A program made the position numbers and the translations under genes. A stretch of 64,000 nt of DNA, taken from NCBI GenBank assembly GCA_019914945.1, contig CM034104.1, positions 2,110,501 to 2,174,500 of the forward strand, read 5' to 3'. Of this stretch, positions 13,351 to 27,600 are shown piece after piece. The DNA is from Typha latifolia. Its lineage: Eukaryota; Streptophyta; Magnoliopsida; Poales; Typhaceae. Position 1 is the first letter of the stretch; each line of letters opens with the position of its first letter. Below the pieces are notes generated by a model, which worked only from the letters and a program-made list of their open reading frames with translations, had not been told where the DNA came from and ran no database searches.

Positions 13351-13657
13351 CAGAAACTTATGGATATGTATAACTTATCCTTTCTTTTTGAATGGTTCTG
13401 CAATGTATGTCAAAAGAAGCAAAATAACTAAATCACCAGGAATAAAATACAAATGATCAAAGGAGAAAAGGAAAATGCATGCAGAAGTACTGCACTTAAT
13501 CGATTGATCTACATATCATAAGAATGATAAAAAAGAAAGAACAAAAAGACACAATATTGATCAATCCAGAAGAATAGTTATTGTCTTCATCTTGCCAGAT
13601 ATGTAGTTAATTCCACAAACTATTTAAGGATAATCTTCAAAAACCATCATATATATA

Positions 13658-13669
13658 TAGAGGGAGAGG

Positions 13670-13755
<86 letters not shown>
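13658..13755. repeat. Long (GA)n microsatellite
   Basis: About 98 bp of almost pure GA dinucleotide with GGGAGA variants at the left end. It is the longest GA tract in the window, about 1.3 kb downstream of the VQ gene stop. GA tracts can bind plant BPC/GAGA-binding proteins, but a role here is unproven. Confidence 0.95.
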
Positions 13756-13759
<4 letters not shown>

Positions 13760-14213
13760 ATTCTTCTTGTGTGTGTGTGTAACTTTTTCTATATATCATG
13801 TCCTACCTTTACTAATTCAGCATTGCATGGCTTGAGAAGACACTAAGAAGGATGGAAATTATCACCTTTTACCAGCCATAAAAGATTAAAAGAAATAAGA
13901 TCAATAGCTTTAATTTGGACTAATCAAAATAAAATGTACATAAAAGCTTGCAGGTCTGCTTGCCAATAAGAAGATGAAGCATGCAGCAGCAAGTCAGCAC
14001 AATAAATTTGCAGTGATGCACGATCAGGAAAGCTTATAACAGTGGAGTACCAAGGTGTACAAACTCTTTACTAGGATTCTTATAATGACCATATATATCT
14101 CGTGTCACGTATTAAAGCAAGAGTGATATATCGACGGACTCATTAGTAAACGATAAATGTGAAGCATGAGATTAAAGAACCTTACTGACTAAATAGCTAA
14201 AAGACCCTCTTAT

Positions 14214-14244
14214 TTCTCTCTCTCTCTCTCTCTCTCTCCTCTCT
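14214..14244. repeat. (TC)n microsatellite
   Basis: A TC dinucleotide array with one CC interruption near its end. Confidence 0.9.
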
Positions 14245-14672
14245 ACAAGACTACAAAAGACAGACATTCCTTGAAAACAAATAAGTATCATTGTTAATTT
14301 GCTATACATATATATTTATATATACATATATGTTGGTAATTATTAAGTGCACTTGGTATCACAACTCTTTCAAGAAATGCAGATGGCCCAACCAAAATCA
14401 TTTAATACTTAAACGTCACATGTTCTTAGACATTAACATCAAAATTAGTGCGACCTAACGTTTGTCTGAAGGGATTTTATCTCTCTAAAAAATTTGGGGC
14501 TAATTAGTATTGCCTCTTACGATAATTTATATAGGTGTTGGTTTCTCGACCTATTGTGTATATAGCATTCTATACCAGCAAGACATAACTTAGAAAACTC
14601 TACTTTAATTACTACACCTCTCACATGCACATATATCAACCTCGTGTGATAATTTATGTGTATGTTTATGTG

Positions 14673-14674
<2 letters not shown>

Positions 14675-14736
<62 letters not shown>
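14675..14736. repeat. (GA)n microsatellite
   Basis: About 62 bp of GA dinucleotide with a single AAG interruption, roughly 0.4 kb beyond the 3' end of the VQ gene. Confidence 0.95.
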
Positions 14737-14738
<2 letters not shown>

Positions 14739-15100
14739 AGATGAGCCAATCAAGAGTATACACTGCACACCACTCCATGAGGCAATCACCCCCACATGTT
14801 TACCCCTTCTTGTCTACTAGTAGCAAAATCCATATCCTTAATTTTTCTGATGACCCACCCAATCCCCATCTAAGGATCATCTTCTTCAACACCCTTATGT
14901 TGTTCAATGAATCACAAAAAAGCTGGGAGAGTTTTTCCTCTTTTTTTTTTATAGAAGAAATTCCAACTCAAGAGTACAAATCATAGGGCATAAATCACTT
15001 AGTAGGAGGCATACGAACATAATTTCCAAACATAGCTGGATAGCAATAGATCACTGCTCTCCTAAAGACTAAAGCCTAAAAGAAAAACCAATCACGCACC

Positions 15101-15544
15101 TTACACCTTGTCAAGATTGCGCAAACCGCCATAGCCATACCGATCGAAGAACCCCGACGACGGCGAGAATCCGGGGAGATTATCTAGCATTTGTGGAGCG
15201 AATGCATCGTCAAGCATATCAAAGGGATTCACGGCGGTCTTGTAACCCGTTTCGCATGGATCTACGCCGCCATGATCTGAGGAGGCCCCAGGGTTAAGGG
15301 TGGCTGTCGTATCCGTATGAGGGGCGGGGGCGGAGAGTCTGCTCTCGACGCCGTCATCAGCCCCAGGAAACTTGGACAGGTCGGCGACGTTGGAGTCCCG
15401 GCCAGTGAGCTCCTGGACTAGCGTACGGAACTCCTCGGCGGTCGCCTTCACCTTCATAGGGTTGGAGATGTACACGACCTTGATGGGCTTCTTCTTGGCC
15501 TTGGCTTGCTTAGATCCCTTTTGGTGCACACTAAGCTTCTCCAT
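15101..15544 (-). CDS. VQ-motif protein, SIB1/SIB2 (sigma factor-binding) type
   Basis: Intronless gene for 147 residues. The VQ motif FRTLVQELTG (FxxxVQxLTG) is at 39-48. It is preceded by a basic Lys-rich N terminus (10-22) and KPIKVVYISNPMKVKATAEEF, a block characteristic of the sigma factor-binding proteins. VQ proteins bind WRKY transcription factors, and SIB1-type members also bind plastid sigma factors and act in defence and stress signalling; dual nuclear/plastid location is known for the group. The C-terminal part is acidic and Pro/Gly-rich with the FDMLDDAF stretch. The ATG at 15544 is the first in frame and gives the expected start. The promoter side carries a (GA)n tract and a dense cluster of ACGT cores. 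The family call is firm; the exact orthologue is not. Confidence 0.88.
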   Translation of the reverse strand: MEKLSVHQKGSKQAKAKKKPIKVVYISNPMKVKATAEEFRTLVQELTGRDSNVADLSKFPGADDGVESRLSAPAPHTDTTATLNPGASSDHGGVDPCETGYKTAVNPFDMLDDAFAPQMLDNLPGFSPSSGFFDRYGYGGLRNLDKV

Positions 15545-15854
15545 CCCGAAGGTAGCAGCTAGCTAGGATGGAGAGCTATGGTCCCCGAACGAGTACTGAA
15601 AATAGGAAGGGGGACTTGTAGTTTTAACCATATTAGGGAAATATCTATTACTTAATTTCCTTGTTGGATTGTGTTAGGGTTGTGGCTAAGATTTTTTTAT
15701 TGGCTTCGTGGAGGAGGAAAAGGGGGTGGAAAATGAGAGGCATGTGATTGGGTCTCTTATGGATTTTATTACTCGTTTCTAGAGAGAGAAAAGAAGAGAG
15801 ATATATAGTTATATAAGTACATAGATAGATATATCGGTGTATAAATATATATAT

Positions 15855-15858
<4 letters not shown>

Positions 15859-15888
<30 letters not shown>
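15859..15888. repeat. (GA)n tract upstream of the VQ gene
   Basis: A pure GA tract of about 30 bp lying about 315 bp upstream of the VQ start codon. It may be a GAGA-type regulatory tract. Confidence 0.9.
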
Positions 15889-15893
<5 letters not shown>

Positions 15894-15985
15894 GTAGCAG
15901 TAATTATAATTTATGAAAAATACGTGAAACGTAGTATATAGTACTGCATGACTCCCATTGGTTATGAATCCTTCAATAATTAATG

Positions 15986-16055
15986 CTACGTGGCGACGCA
16001 CGAATGATGGGTCCAGACGTGCTGACGTTGGAAGCACGTACATTTGTTGACGTCA
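15986..16055. promoter_or_regulatory. Cluster of five ACGT bZIP-type cores upstream of the VQ gene
   Basis: ACGT cores occur at 15988-15991, 16017-16020, 16025-16028, 16036-16039 and 16050-16053. The last is in the perfect palindrome TGACGTCA (16048-16055), which also contains a TTGAC W-box core. ACGT elements are bound by bZIP factors in ABA and defence responses. The cluster lies about 440-510 bp upstream of the VQ ATG. Confidence 0.55.
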
Positions 16056-17117
16056 GCATATTAAATGCTGTCTCGAATGGATTCGAAGTTTTTTTTTTGT
16101 CCGGAACTCTAAACTTATTTACTAAACTAAATGAGGTTAGCGCTTCCTTAGTACCGATCCGAACATCTAACGGTTAAGATTCTTTAATGATATAATAAAA
16201 ATATAAAAAATTCGATAGTTAATTATTATTATTTTTACTAGTATATTATTTTAATATTTTATCAAGTAAATGATATATATATTGTCAAAATAATTAATTT
16301 GATAAAAATTTAATTTAATTTTATCTCTTTGATTATTTTTTTATTATTTACATATATCTCTACTTAGTTTAAGATTAATTTAAATTAAATTTAATAACAG
16401 ATAGAGATAGAGAATTATATTTAAATTGATATTTATCTATAAAGAATTAAATTTAGATTGTTTAGTATTAGTGATATCTCCTATAATTAAAATATAATTA
16501 TATCTATCACAATTATATTTGTGAGTATAAAAAAACCTAGCTATTACAGTTGCCTAGTTTTACATAAATATTTTATTTATTTTTTGTGACATATTGACGC
16601 CTTAAATATGTATATATACGAGTATATGGGCTAACCAAAGACAAAGAGACAATGGCCACAACAACTGATCCAAAACATGAGCATATCTCCTGAAAAAGAA
16701 AAATGTTTACATTGAATTATAGTGGTGAAACTTCTTATATAACATGTTAATTCAAAAGCTTAGTGTCGAATTAATGCAATATACATTATGATAATTTGGG
16801 GTGTGACCCTAAAGCAAATGTTTAATACTAAAGCTAAGCTTGACAATGTGGCAAATGTTTAGTACAAGAAGCTACTTATTACTCGAACAAACTAGTGAAA
16901 ATAATAAATTATTAAGATATACGTTTTGATTAAGATGTGTGTTAATTAACAACATCAAGTCATCACTGGAAAGAGATGGAACTCCCAACCACCAAGCAAT
17001 AACCCCTTTGAGACTCTTCATTTGCTCTTTTTCTCAAAGTTATCATGGATATCAGTTATCTTAGAATTCTTTTTTATATCCTTTATTTACTTGTATGATT
17101 ATCTAATGTAGATATTT

Positions 17118-17124
<7 letters not shown>

Positions 17125-17164
<40 letters not shown>
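17125..17164. repeat. (AT)n microsatellite
   Basis: About 40 bp of perfect AT dinucleotide, preceded by CACACA. Confidence 0.95.
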
Positions 17165-17167
<3 letters not shown>

Positions 17168-17189
17168 ATAAAACATTATTTTTAATATG

Positions 17190-17452
17190 TATATCATTTA
17201 ACGTATATTTTGTTTGGAGTTACTAACCATTAAAATTTGAATAATTTAAAACTAGAAAAAGATGAAAATATTCTTATTCCATTTTTTATATGTTTCTCTT
17301 AGTTGAAGGTATTTTTGTCTTTATTATATTAAATTATTAAGACTTAAATTGAAGAATAACTATGAGAGTATTTATGAGAGGTATACATGCAAATATTAAT
17401 TTAGAGTAGTAGACAAGTAAATAAGAGAATTTTTAAGAATATACAAGCAAAA
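17190..17452. mobile_element. Probable truncated copy of a Mutator-like MITE family
   Basis: The right end (GAATTTTTAAGAATATACAAGC, about 17430-17451) resembles the right ends of the elements at 30512-30843 and 45706-45958. Internal phrases such as AACTAGA..AAATATTCTTAT and GGTATACATGCAAATATTAA recur in those copies. The left end is not clear. Confidence 0.4.
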
Positions 17453-17483
17453 AAGAACCCATTATCTTGTATTTTATGCGTCA

Positions 17484-17958
17484 TATAAATTATAAATTAT
17501 CTCCTTATGATTTTGCCTAAATTTAAATTATCTCTTAAACTTTTATTTTTATTATTTTGCTCCCTGGTTTAGACTAGTGAAATTATTTAACATTTTCATC
17601 CTAATTAACTTAAGTGACAAAGTACCAAAAGAAATTTATAATTTATAATTTTCCCACTATAATAAATATTAAAATATCATTCTTCTATTAGTTTAAGTAT
17701 CCTTCAAATTTAAAATAAAATACACTTTCAACCTCTTCTATCTTATTTAACTCTTTTATATATACGATCACATAATAAAATATTCTAAAAATTAAGAATA
17801 TAGGTAAACATTCATATCTATTCAAATAATAAAATTATTAAAATCATAGAGTTTTTTTCTTTTTAAAACACGTTCTCAAATAAGTTTGGCCCGAAAAGAT
17901 GAAAGGTAAATTTAATTTTAGGCATCATAATCACGGGAGGGTAATTTGAAGTTTACCC
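17484..17958. mobile_element. MITE-like element, family X, with about 48-bp terminal inverted repeats
   Basis: The left end (AAATTATCTCC..TGATTTTGCCTAAATTTAAATTA) is an imperfect reverse complement of the right end (AAATTTAATTTTAGGCATCATAATCACGGGAGGGTAATTTGAAG). It is about 475 bp, AT-rich and without an ORF. Similar right-end sequence occurs at 53140-53157 and 54570-54602, and similar internal sequence at 9777-9990. No target-site duplication was resolved. Confidence 0.55.
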
Positions 17959-18315
17959 AGATAGCAATTTTATTTTCCTGGTCATATTATCAAACAAATT
18001 AAAGCTCAAATGATGCCATCATAATTATTTGGTAGTTGCATTTCCTTTTCGCTTTCTCCAATTTTCTTTCAAGAAAATAACTGAAAACTCACTTTGAATC
18101 ATGTAACAAGAGACAGGGTTTATCCAAACTATTTAAGCCTCGTCAGTTGAAGAATTAAAAATTCATGAACAGTATTATAATTAATTTTTTATTCATCATT
18201 TCGAGGAGAACTATGCATTTTTAATAATATTTAAACTATAATATTAGAATAGTGAGTGTTCTCATTTGTTCAATTCTAAGTTAGAATAAGAAAATAAACT
18301 ATATCCGAAGTTGAA

Positions 18316-18336
18316 CTCTCTCTCTCTCTCTCTCTC
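18316..18336. repeat. (CT)n followed by poly(A)
   Basis: A CT dinucleotide run directly followed by about 17 adenines. Confidence 0.9.
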
Positions 18337-19351
18337 AAAAAAAAAAAAAAAAGAAGAAAAATTCCATTGATGGATCGACTGAACACCAATAATTGTTAGA
18401 TCACTGTTGATGTTGTTTGGGACCATTTAGGTGTCCTTTCTGCCTGCAATTTTCTTGTTTATTTGAGTTCTTTTGGCAAAAAAAAGGAGATGAAAAAAGA
18501 AGTAAACAGTAGAGGGGAAAAATTGAGGGATATTGACACTACAATGACTCTTTCCGACACTCATCTTCCAGTCCGTATCTCGTTTCATTTCAATATTGTC
18601 AGATGTTTTTATTTGCAGTACAAAGCTTTGGATTGGGAATTTATGTGGATCCAAGCATCCAGGGTTATTATCTACTAATAACTTTGAATTAAGAAATATT
18701 TAATTAATTACTGTAGCTTAGTGGTATATTAATGGGGACCTTCTATAATAAAAGGTTATGATCGCTTAATTTTGTATGATTTTATTAACTTATGATAGAG
18801 GTTATGAGTTTGATTTGGGATAGTCGTGTATTTAATTAGGATCTATCTTTAAAAACAAAAAGAAATCGTATGAGAAGTTAATGATCAGATGAAATTATTA
18901 GATTTGGTGAAACTTGACCTTTGACTCCTCTTCTCCAAATTGACCCACCCACATATCTATCCAGGTCAACCTTCTTCCCAAACTAGTAACTAAAACAGAT
19001 ATAGAAAATGTCGTACTTCCACCACCTTCTTGTTACAACTAATAAAATAAACAAACTAAGAACAAAACTCAAACACCCAAGAGAGAAATTTATCATAATA
19101 ACACCCTATTTTTATTTTAATGTTTATTATTAGTTACTTTAAGGTGGTGTTTACGATTAATTTTATAAAAAGAATTGATAGAACAAAGAAAAAGAGAAGA
19201 AAAAAAAAACCGTCGTTAAAATCCTCTTCCCGCCCTTCTCTCCCCACCCTTGCTTGAAGACGGGGGATTATCCCTCACCACCCAAACTCCTCTTATTCCC
19301 TTTCATCATCTCATCCTCCTACTCTTCCTCCCCATCGCCATCTCCATCGCA

Positions 19352-21817
<2,466 letters not shown>

Positions 21818-23604
21818 AAAATTAACAGTGGCACCTGAGTCTTCCGCGTGATGAATGACCACAGAGACTACATTATGCAAAGCATTGATGGAAGTCATGG
21901 AACTGCAAACAATGGAATGAACTTTCACATGTTGCCTAGGATCTCTATTCATGAATATGAGAATATACTGTACAATGTATTGATGGGGATGGATGGACCT
22001 GGGAATGAAATGCATGCTCTATATGAGGTTTGGGGAAAGTTCAGTCTATATTCCTATTTCTCTTCGCTAACCTAGGTTCCAATCTGGCATTTGTTTTAGC
22101 ATCTCAGTAGAGCTTTCAATAACTGTTCTAGATTGGCTAGTGTAGCCTGAAGATTTGTCCAATGTAACTTAATGAGCATCAAATCCCAAAGGCGATAGCT
22201 CATTACCATTACCAATGACTATGGTCGGGCATAGAATAGAACAATAGCACCATTAATTGCTAGCGCACAGTATACGGTGATTTGCATAAGCTCAAGCAGT
22301 ACCAGGTATACCTTCTTTCCTCTATTTCTATAACTGAATTTGCTTATAGCATATGGAAGCTGATGAACTTTCCCTGGTTAGTCCAGAAAAATAGATAACA
22401 AGAATATCCCAGCATTCTTGAAACCCCTCACACTATATTTTAGACTGCTATTAGGGATTAGAAAACATGAAACAATGCTATATAATCCTGCGAGGACTCC
22501 TAATAAACCTATAAACCTGTAATTGCCATAAGATTTTTCAGAAATTATGACTCCAATAGGAACCCAGAACACAAACACTACCAGCAAAAATTCAAAGATT
22601 ATATATAATTTAAATTACCAGCCCTCATATAATTAAACTTTTAAACAACATCCAGTTATATTACAATAAAATCATTTATCTGTCAGGCTCAAAATCTAGG
22701 ATAGCCTCAATCTGTATGTACAGCAGAATACGGCACTATACATACTCTGTGGATTGCATCCTGTTTCCTTCCTCTTTTAACTCGCATTTTCTGTTAACCT
22801 CATCAATTTAGAAGTTTAAACCATTAAGACAAAAGTCAAGTATAGCATTAATCAATTGACTTCTGACAACATATATGTAACTGACTGGCCTTCCTCTGAG
22901 AAACAGAAAATGACTTCATCAAGAGTTCAGACAATTGTTACTATTACTTAAGTGCATATAAATAGATACATCAAGGACCTGGCTTTTATATGTTCTTTCT
23001 TGGTTGTTTCCTCTATCCACTTGTCTCTATTCTTGTCTTACAATTTTTAACACCAGATGGTGCAAACTGAAGAGCATCATTCTTCATCTTCATCATATAG
23101 GATCAATTCTTCCCAAACTACCAGCCTGACATGATAGACTGGTAGTGCATTGAAGTTTCCTGATACCGAAACCGTTTTCCTTCAATTGCTGAAAGTCCCC
23201 ACGCAATCCTTATTATAACAAATGAAACTAAACAAGCTACAACGCGATCTCAAATACCCTGAGATTCATCAACAACATGCGTAGCCACCATCACTACATT
23301 GCAGAACTTAGACAAACATAATTGAGAAAATGAGAACAAACACTCAGCATACAGAACAAGATGAAGTTAGCACATCAAGAAATAAAGGGAACTATAAAAA
23401 TACAAGATCCAATGCACATCCATGTTCACAGAATTCATCTCAAAGCACAATCCAGACAAGTATAAGCACCATCATTAAGTCATCAAACATTCAAAGTTGA
23501 CACCTTTTTTTTCCAAAGTTGATGGCTTCCTCTATTAGAAGTACTTATATCATACAAGTGAATGGAAAACAAAGGAAGTACCCATCGATACATCGGAAGT
23601 GCGT
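21818..23604. other. Intergenic region between convergent CDPK and SF3B6 genes
   Basis: 3' flanks of both genes. No domain-bearing ORF was recognised. A 69-codon hydrophobic frame at 22378-22587 on the minus strand begins with TTG, not ATG, and is not supported as a gene. Confidence 0.6.
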
Positions 23605-23979
23605 CTACTTGTCCTTGGTTGAGATGCCGTACTTCTCCTGCATCCTAGCGATCTCGTCCTCCTTCTTCTTTTGGTCCACCTTCTTGCTCATCTTGGTCTG
23701 CTGGTAGTAGAGCACGATGAGGTACCGATTAGCGACGTTGAAGCCGGAGAGGTGGTCGACGGCGGTCTTGGCGTCGTAGATGTCCTCGTAGACAACGAAG
23801 GCGGTGCCGCGCGTGTCCTTGTTCGTCCCGATCCTGATCTGGCGGATCGCGCCGTACTTGCCGAAGATGTCGTACATCTCCTCGCTCGAGATGTTGAAGG
23901 GGAGATTACGCACGTAGAGCACGCGATTCACCTCGGGGGGGAGGCGGGTGTTTCCCTTCCGGAGGCTTATCGCTGCCAT
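23605..23979 (-). CDS. SF3B6: Splicing factor 3B subunit 6 (SF3b p14/SF3b14a)
   Basis: Small RRM protein of the U2 snRNP SF3b complex that contacts the branch-site region. The gene is intronless in the coding part and gives 124 residues, matching the family length. An RRM covers about 18-95, with RNP2 LYVRNLPF (about 21-28) and RNP1-like [10 protein letters not shown] (about 57-66). It ends in the charged helix [23 protein letters not shown] seen in eukaryotic p14, which packs against SF3B1. The start [19 protein letters not shown] matches plant orthologues. A telo-box complement (TTAGGGTTT) lies at 24008-24016, about 30 bp upstream of the ATG. All features of a functional copy are present. 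Confidence 0.95.
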   Translation of the reverse strand: MAAISLRKGNTRLPPEVNRVLYVRNLPFNISSEEMYDIFGKYGAIRQIRIGTNKDTRGTAFVVYEDIYDAKTAVDHLSGFNVANRYLIVLYYQQTKMSKKVDQKKKEDEIARMQEKYGISTKDK

Positions 23980-24640
23980 GAAACCGATAGGAGGTGGAGA
24001 ATTAGAGTTAGGGTTTGTAGGTTTCAGTGAGGAAGACGAAGGGAGGAGGGGTGAAAATTATTTGCGGCGTCTAAAGGATAATAAAAGCGGATGGCCGTGC
24101 TTACCGACTTCGTCTTACGGGTCGGATCGAATGCCGAACAACATACTCGAACCCGATTCCATGTTTGAATTGGAATATAAGATAAATGTAGAAATTGGCT
24201 AGAAATTGTTGTGGCATGAGCTGATAATAATTTATAATGGAATGTTATGTTCCAAGTTGTTAATTAAAATTAACCTATAGGCTTAAAAGGAATTCTTCCT
24301 TATTTCAAAATTATATTTAATATGTTAAAAACACGATATACACTGTTAAATTTGGTAGGTCACTTGGTTGGAAAGCATTTATCATAACCTTCATAAACAT
24401 CTTTTTCCAATTGAGAAAAAAGAATGAAGGCAAGGAATGGGGGAAAACTATACAATATCATAAGAAAATTATCACAGGGTGGTCACATATCATTTCTATA
24501 TACACAACTACAACTGTAACATGGAGTGCTCATAAGAGTACATAGATAGATTAGATTTCATTATAACGTACGGAACTTGTAATTTTGTATTATTTTCTTG
24601 AGCATAATCTTTACTATTATCGACGATCCATAAGAGTAGA
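23980..24640. other. SF3B6 leader and 3' flank of dihydropyrimidinase
   Basis: 23980-24060 is the GC-rich SF3B6 leader with a telo-box complement at 24008-24016. The remainder is AT-rich 3' flanking DNA of the next gene. Nothing else was seen. Confidence 0.6.
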
Positions 24641-27600
24641 CTAAGCTGCAGCTCTACTCCGTTGAACGGGAGCACGAAGAGAAGCCATGTATGCAGCATC
24701 GGCCTTCTCAATGCCATCAAAGAGATAACCAAAAGGTGGCATGTTGATGTACTTTCCTGAACCAGGCGTAACCTCCAGTTTGCCCTGTTCCCATACGACT
24801 CTACCCCTTGAAATCGTCACTTCAACTTTGCCCTGCAACCATGAAGATGATTCATCAGTGTAGAGGTCAATCTTGGGAAGGATTGACTAGTAATCGGATT
24901 CGGAGAGTAGTTAGATCTTATGGAACTAGAGAGAGAAATCTGGTTGCATTTGAGTGAACTACTAGCTGACAAGAAAAATGTCAAACCAGTCCGAGCTCTA
25001 AGAAATCTAAAAATACTCAGCATAGATTGGACATTGGAAAAACGTACAAAATTGAATCACAGGGGAAACTATATTTGTATTAGCAGGTAATATGGAACAT
25101 GCAAACAATCACAACCTTAAATGTTAAGAATAAGTCTTTGGTATACACACATCAAAATATCAAAATTAGCAGCAGCTTATTGATTGGTGAACCAAGAAGA
25201 TATGGAGCCGACATGATTTGAGGATGAAGAAAATTTAGAAGGAACTACACGACGGAAGAAAAATTATGATGTTCTCATTTCTCACACAATTATCACTCAA
25301 CCTAACCAATTTAACTATAAAGGTCCATTGTATAAGAAATGGTTTACCTTTCCGGCTCTCCCCTCGTACACATTTGTGTCGGATCTTGAATGGTGGGAAG
25401 CAGCAGATAATTTGAAGCTTGCTTTGGGGTTTAGTATGATAATATCTGCATCAGATCCTTCTAGTATTGCTCCTTTTCTTGGGTATATGTTGAATATTCT
25501 AGCACTGAGAAAAAAAAAATCAAGAGAAATCTTGTTGAAGATATAAAACTATGTACCTTGACAAATGGACCTGGATATTCAGTTACATACAAAGTGAACT
25601 ACGTTACTCTCAACATGACAACATTTCATAGTCATGATAGAAACATGATGGAAACAAAAAGTAATCATGTCACCAAAAAAATGATTATCCATAAGGTGAC
25701 AACATACCATTCTGTGCTCGTCACTCTAACATAATCGGTAACAGATATCTGACCAGTCTCCTGCATTAATGGCAGAAGCTCTAATAAGATGCAGCCTGCT
25801 GGGACAGAACATGTAATTGCAATCATTTGCCTAGAAACCTAGCAAATTCAACTTACCACCATTGTGTCCCAAATTAAATGCATCCTTTCCTCTATACCTA
25901 GGATTAGTCAAAGTGATATAGGAATAGTATTAGAGATTTCAACCAAAATTGACATAAGAATTGCACCAGCCTCTTTTGGGTTATGAATTTGCTGCCATAT
26001 TTACTAAAGCCTAAAGCATACCGTTGACACCATTAGGAATTTTCTGGAAATCATCAAAACCAAAAGCTTTCTGAGTAGAGTTGAAAGTGCAGTGATCAGT
26101 TCCAACAAGCTGTAGAAGTAGAACATCTGAATGAGCTTCCAGAAGTCTCACTACTTTTCAACAAGAAATCAGTACATACAAAGGGCTACATAAAAGCAGA
26201 TGAAACTTAATGTAGCTATAGAATTAGGTGCAATATTTTTGAAAGCTGACGTATTCACATACGGAATGATCAGAAGAACTCTTATAAATATAGCATGATG
26301 TGTAATAACTCAGTCAGAATTAGAAGACACTAAAATATTCAGAGGGTGTCTGTTGGAGTGACAGTTTACTTCTGCCTAATGCATCCTGGGGTGCAGATCC
26401 ATGCCGTGAAAAAACTTTACAAGTAATAAGGGTAATGCTGCATATAAATGATACCCTCTCCAAACCCTATTGCCCTTTCTTGGTATACTTAGATTATTTC
26501 ATAGAGGAATGCCAAGACTTGTTGTTTAGTGACAGTTTTACCAGAAACATCACGAACAGCCAACTCTCATAAAAGGTAATAATCATAAAGGTGAAGACCC
26601 CAAGTACTTTATCACATGACTACCAAGTGTTAACAAAAGACCTGCAAAATTCCTGTTGAAAGAGCAGCCTGAAGGACTTTGTCATGTCCTGCCTTCCTTA
26701 TTGGAGGACTCATCACATACCTAAAATATCATCTGAGCATTATGCATAATGATCGTACATTTCAAATCAAGAAAGAGGAAAGTTAGAATATCTGTTCTTA
26801 CTTTGCAGCAGTAGTGAAGTCCGGATGCCAAAGCCAAGAATCATCAAGCACTAGCCCAGAAACTACAGGTTCACCAATGACCCTCTGCCCTGAAAAAAAT
26901 ATGTTTATTTCCATCAACTTGTGAATCACTACCAGGAAGTTTTGAATTACAGGTATAATGTATGAAAAGTTTTTTGTTATTATTTATAACCGAATATTAA
27001 TGAGCTGAAAAATTGAAAAGATTCAGCTGATATAAAAACGAATCCTGATTAGGCCCAATCCTTTGCTACCCTCTATAATACCGTCCAAACATCAGCCCAT
27101 ATCATATGACAGATCCAGCTACACTTAGATTTTGATATTGGCGTGCCGCAGCAAAGTCAATGACCAACATATGCATAATAAAATTACTTTCATAAAAGAG
27201 GATTTCATTAATTTATGTTTGCATTAATTAATCAGTGATCTTACTACAATCTGTGTCAAGAGTTTGTGTACAAAAGATATCAAAAACAGATGAGGTTCCA
27301 AACCAATCTATTTTTTTGTCGCAAAAGGTTAGTTTTGCTAATTTATGTTAGTGCACCACTATTAAGATGTAAGATGTATTAAGTTGAAGGGGAGAAAACT
27401 ATAGAAAGAAAAAAAAAAAACCTGCTATCTTAGCCTTTGCAATCTCTTCCATGGCATCAATGCTCATCACATGAACCACATATAGTGGTGTATTGACAAA
27501 ACTTGACAGTCGGATAGCTCTTGCAGTTGCCTCTGCTTCCAACTGCATAAGCAGTGAACAAATTGCAACCAAATATTCAGTGAACAGATAATATCTAACA

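Larger units (their letters stand above)
9431..15100. other. Large AT-rich intergenic region
   Basis: About 5.7 kb with no gene. It contains a degenerate copy of a dispersed repeat (about 9777-9990), (TA)n and (GATAGA)n arrays, a hAT-type MITE (10934-11246), (TG)n, two long (GA)n tracts and a (TC)n tract; these are listed separately. Small ORFs here, such as 13032-13256 and 14741-14986, show no recognisable domain, and several are translations of microsatellites. Confidence 0.7.
15545..19351. other. Intergenic region between divergent VQ and CDPK genes
   Basis: About 3.8 kb. The 15.6-16.1 kb part is the VQ promoter flank. The stretch 16.2-18.3 kb is highly AT-rich and holds a (TA)n array, a fragment of a MITE family (about 17190-17452) and a family X element (17484-17958). 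From about 18.9 kb the sequence becomes the CDPK promoter and GC-rich leader. No other gene was recognised. Confidence 0.6.

Noticed and set aside
14517..14795. 92-codon frame on the minus strand with a Leu/Ser run
   Set aside because: The run is a translation of the (GA)n microsatellite, and there is no domain.
19250..19351. N-terminal extension of the CDPK by 34 codons
   Set aside because: The first codon is TTG, and MGNCC at 19352 is the canonical myristoylation start.
22378..22587. 69-codon hydrophobic frame resembling a membrane segment, minus strand
   Set aside because: It starts at TTG, has no ATG and no partner exons, and AT-rich DNA easily yields hydrophobic translations.
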